This document shows, one piece after another, positions 8,916 to 17,597 of a stretch of 64,000 nucleotides of DNA (positions are counted from its first letter, which is position 1; each line of letters begins with the position of its first letter). The DNA is taken from NCBI GenBank assembly GCA_965261725.1, contig CBDHDU010000008.1, forward strand, positions 1-64,000. The letters run 5' to 3'. Below the pieces are notes generated by a model, which saw only the letters and a list, made by a program, of their open reading frames with translations, searched no databases and was not told where the DNA came from. The stretch is from CANDOC01 sp965261725. Lineage in GTDB: Bacteria > Pseudomonadota > Gammaproteobacteria > Pseudomonadales > Endozoicomonadaceae. Position numbers and translations under genes: made by a program.

Positions 8916-11108
8916 ATGTTCAAACGGATCGCACTGTTATTTTTGCTTTTTATTTCTGCTATTAGTACAGCAGGAGGTTATAAAACAGTCTCAATGCTTA
9001 TGCTGACAACAAGAATTAATTCCGAATCTCCTGTAGGCGTAAAAGAACTCCTACTTATTATGATTCACGATTGCCAGCAACACTGCTGGCGACTTCCTAA
9101 AGCCAGACTGACACCAACAGATACGACGGAAAAGTTTGAAATCGCTCATGAAGACTTCCTTAGTTCATTAAAATATATCGATTTAATTAATCTTAACCGT
9201 AGTTTTTGTGTTGATGATCATACTGTTTATATATTGGGTGATAGAACTTGTCAGGGCTTGATCAATATGGAGCCCGGATTCAGGCCTGATCCAGACTATC
9301 CATTTCCTGAGGTTTTTCACCCTGAAAACATTGCACAGCTGCTAAACCCTGCACTACTGCCGCCCAGTCAGGATGATGTTTTCGCTGCTTTCCCTAAGCC
9401 CGCTGTAGCATTGGTTGAATTTAAAAAATTATGTCAGTGGGTAATAGATAATGATATTCAAAATACAGTGCTTTTCCCTGAGACTAAACCAATCCCTATT
9501 GATGCTGCTATCGCCCCAAAGACAAAACTTGAAATCCAGCATCAGCTCTTGATGATGATATCTAAAGCGAATCTGTCCCAACCATCTAATTGCGACCTAA
9601 TATCATCTCTGATGAAGATGACAGACCCTGCTGAACGCGCAAGCTGGGAAGACCGGATCACCCCAGAAATCAAAGCCGATATCACCGGGCTGAGATGGGC
9701 TCCAAAACTTAAGAAGCTCGAAAGCTCGCCACCACCATCCGACGCAGTACCACTGCCAGCAGCAGTTAAATATCCAAACTCTCCAAGAAGACGAAAACAA
9801 AGACAAAGAAGGTCAGTGCGAATGTCCCTGTCTATTGAAGTCTATGAGTGCGAAGCTCGGGCATCTGCTAATGAAAATATCCTTGAAGATCTTCTAACAC
9901 TGTTCAATCGTCATGAAGACGATGCGTTTGTGGCACGCCTAAATACTCAACTTCAGGTAGATGCCCGCCACAGAGAAAACCCGAAAAAGCAGAAAGAAAT
10001 TCAGGAAAGCAGACTAGCACACCACAAAGCGCTACAGGCTACAGCTTGCTTTAAGTTAAGCCCAAGCCTACTTGGACACGTTGAACCTATACTGGATTTT
10101 GAAGCAATAACAGAAAAACTGGAAGCCAGCGTTGCTCCAGAAGATCAAAAAAGGCTGGCTGAACTGCTGCAAAAAGTAAATAGAAGTGCAAATGATCAGC
10201 TTACTAATACATCACAAGCTCAGAGGCGAAATACAGTAAACGAAGCAAGCAGATTTATAAAATCACTTAGATCAAAAATTAGTGAGATAGAACAAAACAT
10301 AGAAGCCTCTGAAAGAGAGATCGTAAGGGCTAAAAAACGTAAAGAGTTAGTAACTCTGCGAGCACAGGAAGAAGAAACTAAAGATGCGCTGGAACTGATG
10401 AATGAGGGCACAAGAACTAGCAGTGCCTATACCCAAGGTATTGCACCAGAAAAAACACCGATGTGCTCGACGCTGAGGCTTTTACTTGAAGGAGGCAATC
10501 TTTATGAAGCGAGTTATTTCATTGAGCACGCGAGAGGGTTTGAGACTGTTAACGCTATGTATCAGTTTCTTAAAAAGAGTCATTACCCAAAGGATTATAT
10601 AGATACCGCACAGGAAAGAAGATTACAACTCTTAATCACCCCCCCATTTACATGGGAGGTAAAAATGGAAGTGACAGAAAAAGCAAAAAGACCTTCATCA
10701 TATAAAGCTCTTCATCAGCAAGCCAGAAAAGAAGAAGAAACGCAATGGCATAAAAATGTTGAAAGATTCATCAGAGAAGAAAAAGAACTTGAGACAATAG
10801 AAGCACTACTCCAACTTATATCCACAAGACCCGACCCTGAAAAATTCAAAACAGAGGCCTTGAAGGCAAAAGTCAGAATTCAACTTGATACACCCACTGA
10901 CAAAGCCTTAGCATTTATCCAGAATGTAGAAGAACCAGATATTATTAAGCTCGTGGTCAAGCACCTAGAAAACGGTGTTTATGATAGCTGTTGTCTGGAG
11001 AACGCAAGGGCAAGAAAGGTATACCTTGAAGAAAGCCAACAACACCAGCAGGCAACAGCTGAACCACAGCATGAGAAAAAGCCTGAAACATCCCCACTCT
11101 CTGATTAA
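8916..11108 (+). CDS. Secreted coiled-coil protein of unknown function
   Basis: 730 residues, ATG at 8916 preceded by a GAAGGT ribosome site. A signal peptide is evident (MFKRIALLFLLFISAISTAGG), so it should leave the cytoplasm. Residues about 280-300 are strongly basic (RRRKQRQRR), and about 330-510 and 600-700 are rich in K, E and Q with heptad-like spacing, suggesting coiled coils. The C-terminus is Q/E/P-rich. No catalytic motif is recognised. It stands alone between IS copy A and grcA, with its own terminator at 11127. It could be a host-directed or cell-surface protein, but that is speculation. Confidence 0.75.
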   Translation: MFKRIALLFLLFISAISTAGGYKTVSMLMLTTRINSESPVGVKELLLIMIHDCQQHCWRLPKARLTPTDTTEKFEIAHEDFLSSLKYIDLINLNRSFCVDDHTVYILGDRTCQGLINMEPGFRPDPDYPFPEVFHPENIAQLLNPALLPPSQDDVFAAFPKPAVALVEFKKLCQWVIDNDIQNTVLFPETKPIPIDAAIAPKTKLEIQHQLLMMISKANLSQPSNCDLISSLMKMTDPAERASWEDRITPEIKADITGLRWAPKLKKLESSPPPSDAVPLPAAVKYPNSPRRRKQRQRRSVRMSLSIEVYECEARASANENILEDLLTLFNRHEDDAFVARLNTQLQVDARHRENPKKQKEIQESRLAHHKALQATACFKLSPSLLGHVEPILDFEAITEKLEASVAPEDQKRLAELLQKVNRSANDQLTNTSQAQRRNTVNEASRFIKSLRSKISEIEQNIEASEREIVRAKKRKELVTLRAQEEETKDALELMNEGTRTSSAYTQGIAPEKTPMCSTLRLLLEGGNLYEASYFIEHARGFETVNAMYQFLKKSHYPKDYIDTAQERRLQLLITPPFTWEVKMEVTEKAKRPSSYKALHQQARKEEETQWHKNVERFIREEKELETIEALLQLISTRPDPEKFKTEALKAKVRIQLDTPTDKALAFIQNVEEPDIIKLVVKHLENGVYDSCCLENARARKVYLEESQQHQQATAEPQHEKKPETSPLSD

Positions 11109-11126
11109 GTTAGTATTATAGGTAAG

Positions 11127-11160
11127 AGCCAGATGACATGTTTCACTCATCTGGCTTTTA
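11127..11160. terminator. Bidirectional rho-independent terminator
   Basis: Perfect 10-bp stem AGCCAGATGA (11127-11136) and TCATCTGGCT (11147-11156), followed by TTTTA. It lies between the convergent ends of the 730-residue protein gene and grcA and can serve both. Confidence 0.8.
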
Positions 11161-11186
11161 AACGAATAAAACCCAAAGCACGTTTC

Positions 11187-11570
11187 TTACATACACTCAG
11201 TAAACGTTCGGGTAATAACATCACGCTGCTGCTCAGGAGTCAGGGAGTTAAAGCGCACGGCATAACCTGATACACGAATAGTCAGAGACGGGTACTTTTC
11301 AGGATTGGCAGCAGCCTCTTCCAGCATATCACGACTCATAACGTTAACGTTCAGATGCTGACCACCTTCGCGTTCAGCCTGCGTCTTCAGTTCAACTTCA
11401 CGAAAATCAAACTGACCAAGCTGCTCCAGTCCAACTACTTCATCTTCCTTGAAGAGGTCATCTTTCACACACAGGCAACGTGCCTGCTGTGCTGCTTCGT
11501 CCAGCAGCCAGAAAGAGTTTTCCAGTCCTGTATTGGCAGCGGATGTGATCTGGATACCTTTAACGCTCAT
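11187..11570 (-). CDS. grcA: Autonomous glycyl radical cofactor GrcA
   Basis: 127 residues, the same length as E. coli GrcA (YfiD). The C-terminal glycyl-radical motif RVSGYAVRF is present with the radical glycine at position 102. The family replaces the oxygen-cleaved C-terminus of pyruvate formate-lyase, keeping it working after oxidative damage. A strong ribosome site (GGAGAA) precedes the ATG at 11570. Upstream is an AT-rich inverted repeat at 11608-11630. In enterobacteria the gene is induced under microaerobic and acid conditions by FNR and ArcA; no perfect FNR box was found here. Confidence 0.96.
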   Translation of the reverse strand: MSVKGIQITSAANTGLENSFWLLDEAAQQARCLCVKDDLFKEDEVVGLEQLGQFDFREVELKTQAEREGGQHLNVNVMSRDMLEEAAANPEKYPSLTIRVSGYAVRFNSLTPEQQRDVITRTFTECM

Positions 11571-11607
11571 CGTAATTCTCCTTTCACCAGGACTGGTGGC
11601 TACACTT

Positions 11608-11630
11608 AAATTTAACTTAAGTTGAAATTT
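11608..11630. promoter_or_regulatory. Inverted repeat upstream of grcA
   Basis: AAATTTAACTT-A-AGTTGAAATTT forms a near-perfect 23-bp palindrome 38 bp before the grcA start codon. Its position suits an operator or core promoter element of grcA. It resembles an FNR-like dyad only loosely (TTCAA/TTAA instead of TTGAT/ATCAA), so the regulator is unknown. Confidence 0.4.
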
Positions 11631-11837
11631 ACTCGTCTTCCACCAGCCTGTAACTGACCTGCATCAATATTCACGCTTCTTACTCAACTACAGAAACATC
11701 ACAGTAAAACAAACCAACACCGAAGCCACAGACAATAAAAACAAGTAGTGACCCATACACACCATCAAAACCCTCTAGAATTCAGTCGGTGCAGCAAACA
11801 ACAAAACACTTAGAGCCATACATAGCAATAAGATAAT

Positions 11838-11853
11838 CTCAACAAATGTTGAG
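11838..11853. promoter_or_regulatory. Palindrome CTCAACA-N2-TGTTGAG
   Basis: Perfect 7-bp arms around two bases in the grcA-SCP2 intergenic region. It has the same layout as the palindrome at 11915 (arms of 7 around 2), 77 bp away, suggesting two sites for one dimeric repressor, possibly of the TetR class. Confidence 0.4.
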
Positions 11854-11914
11854 TCTGAAGATCTGGCTCTCCACCTGCTCATAATCTTTAGCTACAAGCA
11901 TTAAAACAAACAAT

Positions 11915-11930
11915 TCAAACATTTGTTTGA
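11915..11930. promoter_or_regulatory. PsrA-like operator TCAAACA-N2-TGTTTGA
   Basis: Perfect palindrome containing CAAAC-N4-GTTTG, which matches the described site of PsrA, the TetR-family fatty-acid-responsive regulator of pseudomonads. It lies 110 bp before the SCP2 lipid-carrier gene, a sensible target. The link to PsrA is inference from the motif; no psrA gene is in the window. Confidence 0.45.
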
Positions 11931-12039
11931 TTTTTGTAAAGAAGATGCGATAGGCTATCGCTCACCATAAGGGCACCAATAATCATAACGCCCGCCTGAT
12001 CGTGAACGATAATAATAAAACCCGACCCGGAGAATGACG

Positions 12040-12357
12040 ATGGCAACAGTTAGTGACATCTTTGCCCAGATGAAAAACCACTTCGATGCAGATAAGGCAG
12101 CAGGCGAGCAGCATGTCTTTCAATTCGCTATTGCTGACAGTGATTTCTGGTATGTCGCAATCAATGATGGTCAGTGTGATATCGCCGAAGGCAAGCATGA
12201 CGATCCCAGTGTCACTCTGAATATGGATGCAGATACGTTGGGTGAACTGATTAGTGGACAACTTGAAGGTATGCAAGCGTTTATGCAGGGCAAGTTATCG
12301 CTGGAAGGTGATATGATGCTGGCTACCCGGTTGACAGAGTTTTTCCCGCAGGACTGA
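12040..12357 (+). CDS. SCP2 sterol-binding domain protein
   Basis: 105 residues. The SCP2 fold is suggested by a beta-rich N-half (FQFAIADSDFWYVAINDGQ), DPSVTLNMDADTLGELISG and the ending LEGDMMLATRLTEFFP. Such stand-alone bacterial proteins bind fatty acyl chains, lipids or quinone precursors in the cytoplasm. I chose ATG 12040 over ATG 12034 because GGAG at 12029-12032 is 7 nt from the former and only 1 nt from the latter. A PsrA-like operator upstream would fit regulation by fatty acids. Confidence 0.88.
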   Translation: MATVSDIFAQMKNHFDADKAAGEQHVFQFAIADSDFWYVAINDGQCDIAEGKHDDPSVTLNMDADTLGELISGQLEGMQAFMQGKLSLEGDMMLATRLTEFFPQD

Positions 12358-12487
12358 CTGATCGTTACAAGCGGAAACAGCAACCCGATCAGTTGTTGTT
12401 TCTGTTTGATAAAATCTCCCTTCTGTATTGCTGCTCCGCAAACCTTTATGATAGCGCCGTTTTCTTGATGACTTCCGGAGCCTTCCC

Positions 12488-13327
12488 TTGCTCAGCTACC
12501 GCCACGCCTTTCACGCCGGTAATTTTGCCGATGTATTGAAACATACTGCCCTATCCCTGGTGATAGAGCATATGACCAGAAAAGATAAGCCCTTCACCTA
12601 TATCGATACCCACTCCGGCGCCGGGATATACAAACTGCAGGATGACTATGCCCAAAAAACCGGGGAGTATAAAGAAGGCATCGAAAAACTGTGGCAGCGC
12701 AATGATCTGCCGGAAGCACTGCGCCCATATATCCGACAAATAGAAGCACTCAATCCACGCAATAAGCTAACGCTCTATCCGGGCTCTCCGGGCATTGCTG
12801 CTGAATGGCTTCGCCGTAGCGATAATGCTTATTTGTATGAACTGCACCCGAATGATCACAAACTGCTGGTTCAGAAGTTTGCCCGGCAAAAAAAAATACG
12901 CATCGCTCGTACCGATGGTTATCACGCTCTGAAAGCTTTATTACCCCCACCCAGTCGTCGCGGACTCGTACTGATTGATCCGCCTTATGAGCTAAAAACT
13001 GATTACAAGCAGGCTATTGATGCCATTCAGCAAGGCTATCAGCGCTTTGCTACAGGCACCTATATGGTTTGGTACCCTGTCGTACAGCGCGCTTTTATCG
13101 AAGGTATGGAAAAACAGATCAAACGCAGTGGAATGAAGAATGTCCTGAAAATTGAGCTCTGCCTGCAACCCGATAATAATGAACTGGGTATGACCGGCAC
13201 CGGATTGTTTATTGCTAATCCGCCCTGGCAGCTGAAACAGCAGATGGAAAACATCCTACCCTATCTGGTCAGCCAGCTGGGTAATGAAGTGAGTACTTTT
13301 ACAGCGGAACAGCTCGTCGAAGAATAA
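12488..13327 (+). CDS. rlmJ: 23S rRNA (adenine(2030)-N6)-methyltransferase RlmJ
   Basis: 279 residues. It begins with the RlmJ hallmark LSYRHAFHAGNFADVLKH. DTHSGAGIY is the AdoMet-binding motif I, and LIDPPYELKTDY carries the DPPY catalytic motif of N6-adenine methyltransferases. It methylates A2030 of 23S rRNA. The start codon is TTG at 12488, supported by CCGGAG 7 nt upstream and by the exact family N-terminus; no ATG fits. It ends before a terminator at 13338. Confidence 0.95.
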   Translation: MLSYRHAFHAGNFADVLKHTALSLVIEHMTRKDKPFTYIDTHSGAGIYKLQDDYAQKTGEYKEGIEKLWQRNDLPEALRPYIRQIEALNPRNKLTLYPGSPGIAAEWLRRSDNAYLYELHPNDHKLLVQKFARQKKIRIARTDGYHALKALLPPPSRRGLVLIDPPYELKTDYKQAIDAIQQGYQRFATGTYMVWYPVVQRAFIEGMEKQIKRSGMKNVLKIELCLQPDNNELGMTGTGLFIANPPWQLKQQMENILPYLVSQLGNEVSTFTAEQLVEE

Positions 13328-13337
13328 TAACCAATGC

Positions 13338-13367
13338 GGAAGCCAGATTACTGGCTTCCGTTATTTT
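13338..13367. terminator. Rho-independent terminator
   Basis: GGAAGCCAG-ATTA-CTGGCTTCC stem (13338-13359) followed by GTTATTTTG. It ends rlmJ, and the minus-strand gene finishing at 13361 abuts it, so it may act in both directions. Confidence 0.75.
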
Positions 13368-13810
13368 GGGGGGAATGTCAGATAATGGACATTGCCTGAC
13401 GAATAATTATTAATTGATGTTAGCTCATCGTAGCCCAGCAGTTTTTCAAGCTGTTCTTTCAGGCTGGCAGGCAAGAGATAAAACAAACAGTTGTTATCAA
13501 GATCCAGCACCCGGTATAACGCTCGCTCTGACAATGAACCTCGCTCAGAAAAGAAATGATGAGCATAACCCTGTAAACGCCTGATACTTATGTCTTTAGG
13601 TGCATTCAATAATTTGAGTGCTTCCCGACAGTCAAAGCAGGCCACACAGAGCAAATCCATATGTTCAGCAGAAAGCATCTCGCAAAGTGGCCGACCTTTC
13701 AGATTACGGACAAAAACGGGGTATTGCTTGCGCATCAACTGCCCGATACTGGCAGCCTGCTCACGGCGTAACTGACTGGCAGATATATGTATTTCCGGCC
13801 GAAATCCCAT
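13361..13810 (-). CDS. Hypothetical protein
   Basis: 149 residues, no signal peptide or membrane segment. It has a Cys pair in LLCVACFDCREAL (about 54-66), arginine-rich segments and mostly helical sequence. No family is recognised. A second minus-strand frame (13735-13926) overlaps its start, so the true start is uncertain. It lies between rlmJ (convergent) and another unknown gene on the same strand. Confidence 0.55.
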   Translation of the reverse strand: MGFRPEIHISASQLRREQAASIGQLMRKQYPVFVRNLKGRPLCEMLSAEHMDLLCVACFDCREALKLLNAPKDISIRRLQGYAHHFFSERGSLSERALYRVLDLDNNCLFYLLPASLKEQLEKLLGYDELTSINNYSSGNVHYLTFPPK

Positions 13811-13907
13811 ACTTCGCGGTTCCCTGCGGTACTTCTACTTCTTACATCCTTATCTTTAAGCTTATATGAAATATCAAAATCTGCCTGAAGCACCTTCAGC
13901 TTAACCA

Positions 13908-14705
13908 TTACTCGCTCTTCAACCAAGCCGAAATAGAGGCTTTCATAGCATCAATTTTGTCTGTCATTCGTGGCGGAACTTTGTATCTTAAGTCTTTCAT
14001 CAAGCAATCAAGGTGCCGCCATGATCGCTTTAAGTCGTCATGATCCTTTTCAAACCGATAAAGCAGCCTGATTTTCATATCCTTCAATGAATAGTTGCCT
14101 ACGCCCAACCAAGCAATATCCCAGTTTTGATAAATAACCCGCCAGAAAAAATAATATTCAAACATTGCTGAAGGTCGGCCAACATAGATACCGGAGTCAT
14201 TCTGTTCTTTAGTCTCTATAGACATATACAGCATATGATCTAACTGGCTATCCACCGAGCTTTTTCTAGACTCAAGTGATAATGATAATGAAGCAAGTCT
14301 TCTTTCAATTTCAGCAACAGACACACTGAGAATTTCTTGCCCCATAAGCCCCAAGGCTACAGCTCGTTTTATATACCTCCTCTCGTCGTGTGATCTTTGA
14401 CACTTACTACGTCCATGTAATTCAGAAAACACTAACGCTGTATGTGCCAGAACGCCATACAGTAAAAAGTCTTTATTAACTACTGTCTTCACCAGTGACT
14501 GAACCAAGCGACTTCGAGATGCCTCATTTGGTGCAAAAACCTCGAGATATGCATGCATACCAGACTTATGAACTCTGAATACCATTCCCCCTAAATCAGA
14601 ATAAGGAAACACTGTCACTTTTTGCACGTAATAATCATTACCTAAGGCAAAAAGCGGGACAAGCAAGGCAAAAGCAAAACATATGTATTTCTTTATCAGT
14701 ATCAC
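13908..14705 (-). CDS. Secreted hypothetical protein
   Basis: 265 residues with a clear signal peptide (MILIKKYICFAFALLVPLFALG). The mature part is mixed alpha/beta with many Arg, Lys and Leu (for example RRYIKRAVALGLMGQEIL) and ends WLKSE. No family motif is recognised. It is divergent from the GNAT acetyltransferase gene at 14812, with about 100 bp between the starts to hold both promoters. Confidence 0.65.
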   Translation of the reverse strand: MILIKKYICFAFALLVPLFALGNDYYVQKVTVFPYSDLGGMVFRVHKSGMHAYLEVFAPNEASRSRLVQSLVKTVVNKDFLLYGVLAHTALVFSELHGRSKCQRSHDERRYIKRAVALGLMGQEILSVSVAEIERRLASLSLSLESRKSSVDSQLDHMLYMSIETKEQNDSGIYVGRPSAMFEYYFFWRVIYQNWDIAWLGVGNYSLKDMKIRLLYRFEKDHDDLKRSWRHLDCLMKDLRYKVPPRMTDKIDAMKASISAWLKSE

Positions 14706-14811
14706 CCCGCTTCAGTGCAAGCCAGTTAGAATATTATTCAACCGTAGAAGGAACCAGAGCGCTTTACCAGTAGCGCCCCTGTTTGAGAGTCCACTATATC
14801 AGGGCATAACA

Positions 14812-15480
14812 ATGTTTATTCAGGAAGCTTTATTTCGTAGCGCACTTGAAAAAGGTTTCAGGATCATCTCCCGCCCTGCCTTCTTCCGCAGTGAATATTA
14901 CTCTGCCTGGTTTGATGCAATAGAAGAGCCTTTCGACTTGAGATACTCACCCGCCGATGAAGAGTTTACTCACTTACAAGAAGAGTTTGCGGAGATTAAC
15001 AAACAGCCACCAGCCGGTATTTCCGGCTGCCTGGAACTACAGAATTTCGACGACCATTCTGGTCACCTGATGGGCTTTGCTATTTATACCGAGCAGCGTT
15101 TTGTTCCTTCGGGGCAAGGTTCCCTGGTAGATATTGACTCGCTACCCGCTCAAAGGGCTAATGCCATGCCAGTGCTTTATGTACATCGCATAGCAACGCG
15201 TAAGGCCTGTCAGGGACGTGGTGGTGGGAAATTACTGATGGCGTGCCTGTTTGATCTGGCGCGCAGTCAGGGGTTGCCGGATGTAATACTGGAAAGCCGG
15301 GTAGATTCGGAAGGCTTCTATCATCATATTGGTATGAGTTATTTTTATGACTATATGATTCGAACAGTGATAGAACCCGGTGGTCAAGCACGTCTGAGCC
15401 CGGCATTTAAGGGAACTGGCAGTCTCAGTTCTGAGCAACTGCCAGTATTTTCAAGCTCAATCCGAAGCACTGAAGTTTAA
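14812..15480 (+). CDS. GNAT-family N-acetyltransferase
   Basis: 222 residues from ATG 14812. Upstream in-frame codons back to 14683 overlap the divergent gene and look non-coding. The acetyl-CoA binding loop follows the RxxGxG pattern in RIATRKACQGRGGGKLLMA, and VILESRVDSEGFYHHIGM matches the late GNAT strand/helix. It should transfer acetyl from acetyl-CoA to an amine of a small molecule or protein; the substrate cannot be told. Monocistronic, cytoplasmic. Confidence 0.8.
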   Translation: MFIQEALFRSALEKGFRIISRPAFFRSEYYSAWFDAIEEPFDLRYSPADEEFTHLQEEFAEINKQPPAGISGCLELQNFDDHSGHLMGFAIYTEQRFVPSGQGSLVDIDSLPAQRANAMPVLYVHRIATRKACQGRGGGKLLMACLFDLARSQGLPDVILESRVDSEGFYHHIGMSYFYDYMIRTVIEPGGQARLSPAFKGTGSLSSEQLPVFSSSIRSTEV

Positions 15481-15530
15481 GCCAGCATTATTCAGGCAAA
15501 CTCAAGTCGAATACCCTTCAGTAGAACTGT

Positions 15531-16298
15531 TTAAAGCTCTTCAGCTTCCATTAGGGTTCTCATGTGATTCCGCACTGCACTATTATCTTTCTTCATGCCT
15601 TGTACTGGTTGCAATTTATCTTCCCCCTCAACCGGATAGACTTTAGGGATGGCAGGAATAACCAGATCAGGGTTATTTACGCTATAATCAACTCTGGCTG
15701 CTTTCAAACGTATATCATTGATATCCCGCCCAATTGCAGTGCTTTGCACATCGACAGCATGATATCTCTGATCTCTACCAATATATAGCACTCCTCTCAA
15801 AACCTCTCCCTCTTCACTCAGCAACCCCAATTCTGTCAGAATACTTTTATCCGGGTCTGACACCATTACATACAATGGATCAGGTTCACCTATACCAATG
15901 GGATCATCAGGGTTTCCAGTGTCAGGGTTTTCTGACGTTGCCCTCCAACCTTGATGAGAACGAACCGGATCCTCTGTTATTGATGCAGCATCAGGTGAAA
16001 TCACAAGTAGTTTGGTGTTATATGTCTCATCCAGCTCCTGAGCAATAGCTTTGAGCGCAATAAGTTCTGTGGGACAGACAAAAGTACAGTTTTCAGGGTA
16101 AGAAAAGATAATAATATTGTAAGCTCCAAGCCACTCATCAAGCTTCCAGTTCTCAACTAACTTACCCTCAGGGTTACCATCTTCATGAAATACAGCTGTC
16201 GCTTCAAAATTTTTGGCTGCAGCCCCCGGGAGTGGCGCAGCTAAAGTATATGACGATAGAAATATAGTAAGCAGCAAGGTATGAACTTTGAACTTCAT
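15531..16298 (-). CDS. Exported peroxiredoxin (AhpC/TSA family) lacking the usual resolving cysteine
   Basis: 255 residues with a signal peptide (MKFKVHTLLLTIFLSSYTLAA), so probably periplasmic. The AhpC/TSA core is clear: IIIFSYPEN, then FVCPTE with the peroxidatic Cys75. Typical 2-Cys peroxiredoxins carry a resolving Cys in a VCP motif near the C-terminus; here that region reads AIPKVYPVEGED with no Cys. The only other Cys is Cys71, four residues before the peroxidatic one (the usual sequence is DFTFVCP). It may therefore work as a 1-Cys enzyme or use the close Cys pair. It should reduce peroxides. An insertion near residues 128-140 is rich in D, G and P. Confidence 0.88.
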   Translation of the reverse strand: MKFKVHTLLLTIFLSSYTLAAPLPGAAAKNFEATAVFHEDGNPEGKLVENWKLDEWLGAYNIIIFSYPENCTFVCPTELIALKAIAQELDETYNTKLLVISPDAASITEDPVRSHQGWRATSENPDTGNPDDPIGIGEPDPLYVMVSDPDKSILTELGLLSEEGEVLRGVLYIGRDQRYHAVDVQSTAIGRDINDIRLKAARVDYSVNNPDLVIPAIPKVYPVEGEDKLQPVQGMKKDNSAVRNHMRTLMEAEEL

Positions 16299-16563
16299 TA
16301 CAACCTCTCACAGTAATGTTATCGACCATGTAAGGATTAGCAGAATATATTGCAATAACATTACGGCAATCACCTATTGAAGGTTTCACTGTTTTCAGCA
16401 CCCCTTGGTTTTCCTTATCATGGCTGACCAATTGCTGCATAAACCATTCCCCCATCTGTCAGCTGACGAATAGAGCTACTATGAGCTTGAAATATCATTA
16501 TGAATTCTCTCAACAGCCGTATACCATACCCCGCCTGATATCCCTCACAAGGCAACACGCCCA

Positions 16564-17040
16564 ATGAAAATCGCAGACAAATGCGTTGCACTGTTTAATT
16601 ACACCCTAAAAAACGATCAGGGCGAAGTTCTGGATAGTTCTGACGGTAACCCAATGGCCTATCTTCATGGTGAGTTCAACATTGTTGAAGGGTTAGAAAA
16701 AGCACTGGAAGGCAAACAAGCTGGTGAGAAGCTGAGCGTTAGCGTTGAGCCCGCTGAAGCCTATGGCGAGTTTGATGACAGCCTGGTGCAGGCGGTACCC
16801 CGCGCTGACTTTGGTGATCACCCGGTTGAAATTGGCTCACAGTTTCATGCCGATACCGCAATCGGACCACGCATTGTCACTGTGACCGCAATTCATGAAG
16901 ACGAAGTCGTGATTGATGCCAATCATCCATTAGCCGGTGAAAATCTGAACTTTGATGTCGAAATCATGGAAGTGCGAGAAGCAACCGCTGATGAACTAGA
17001 GCACGGTCATGTACATGGTGAAGGTGGTTGTGAGCATTAA
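16564..17040 (+). CDS. slyD: FKBP-type peptidyl-prolyl isomerase SlyD
   Basis: 158 residues. The FKBP core runs from VALFNYTLKNDQGEVLDSS and VEGLEKALEGKQAGEKL, then the insert-in-flap chaperone domain EAYGEFDDSLVQAVPRADF, and back into the FKBP fold (HPLAGENLNFDVEIMEV). The tail HGHVHGEGGCEH is a short metal-binding His/Cys extension compared with E. coli. It isomerises prolyl bonds, assists folding and can donate nickel, which may matter because this genome has a urease. A terminator follows at 17072. Confidence 0.94.
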   Translation: MKIADKCVALFNYTLKNDQGEVLDSSDGNPMAYLHGEFNIVEGLEKALEGKQAGEKLSVSVEPAEAYGEFDDSLVQAVPRADFGDHPVEIGSQFHADTAIGPRIVTVTAIHEDEVVIDANHPLAGENLNFDVEIMEVREATADELEHGHVHGEGGCEH

Positions 17041-17071
17041 ATAACGCTTGATACCTGCCCCTACAAAGCTT

Positions 17072-17113
17072 AACAGGATTAAGTGCAGTCATTACGCTGC
17101 ACTTATCCTGTTT
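17072..17113. terminator. Bidirectional terminator
   Basis: AACAGGATTAAGTGCAG (17072-17088) pairs with CTGCACTTATCCTGTT (17096-17111) with one mismatch; T residues follow. It separates the convergent slyD and DUF2750 genes. Confidence 0.75.
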
Positions 17114-17123
17114 ATACACATTA

Positions 17124-17516
17124 TCAGGAGGCAGCCATGGCACCGACCAGTGCTTCCTGTAATTCTGCCGGTGTCAGCACAATGCCCTCTTCCTCGCCCA
17201 CCGGAAAGACAGCTAATACGGAATTATCTCTCTCCAGGCCGGGAATCCAGCGTTCAATCCAGTAATCAAGCTTGACGGCTTTAGGTTCACAATCGGCCCA
17301 GTCGCCGGTGGCCCAGGCTTTGGCAAAATCAGGATGTGGCCAGATTGGCAGACACTCATCGTCATCACTGGAAGACAACGCTACCCAGCCATCTCGACTG
17401 TGCAGGCTCCAGATTTCTTCAAAATCAGTGACTTTGCGCAGGAAGTAATCAAACCGCTCATCATCCGATAACCTGCCGATGTTATCGAACTGTTTATCCG
17501 TTAATTTGTAGGTCAT
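17124..17516 (-). CDS. DUF2750-domain protein
   Basis: About 130 residues from ATG 17516 (MTYKLTDKQ), with an alternative start at 17537. The pattern FLRKVTDFEEIWSLHSRDGW, PIWPHPDFAKAWATGDWADCEP, YWIERWIPGL and LAVFPVGEEEG matches DUF2750 proteins, small cytoplasmic proteins of unknown role found in many gammaproteobacteria. Convergent with slyD. Confidence 0.75.
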   Translation of the reverse strand: MTYKLTDKQFDNIGRLSDDERFDYFLRKVTDFEEIWSLHSRDGWVALSSSDDDECLPIWPHPDFAKAWATGDWADCEPKAVKLDYWIERWIPGLERDNSVLAVFPVGEEEGIVLTPAELQEALVGAMAAS

Positions 17517-17597
17517 AGTCAGGAATCTCTGCAGCACAGCATGGCAAAACTGGCATACAGTGTATGCCCAAGTGCACAGAACAAAATATAGCCTGCA

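Noticed and set aside
11983..12276. 97-residue minus-strand ORF over the SCP2 gene
   Set aside because: Shadow of the SCP2 coding sequence.
13735..13926. 63-residue minus-strand ORF between two hypothetical genes
   Set aside because: It overlaps both neighbours and shows no motif; kept only as a caution about the start of the gene at 13361.
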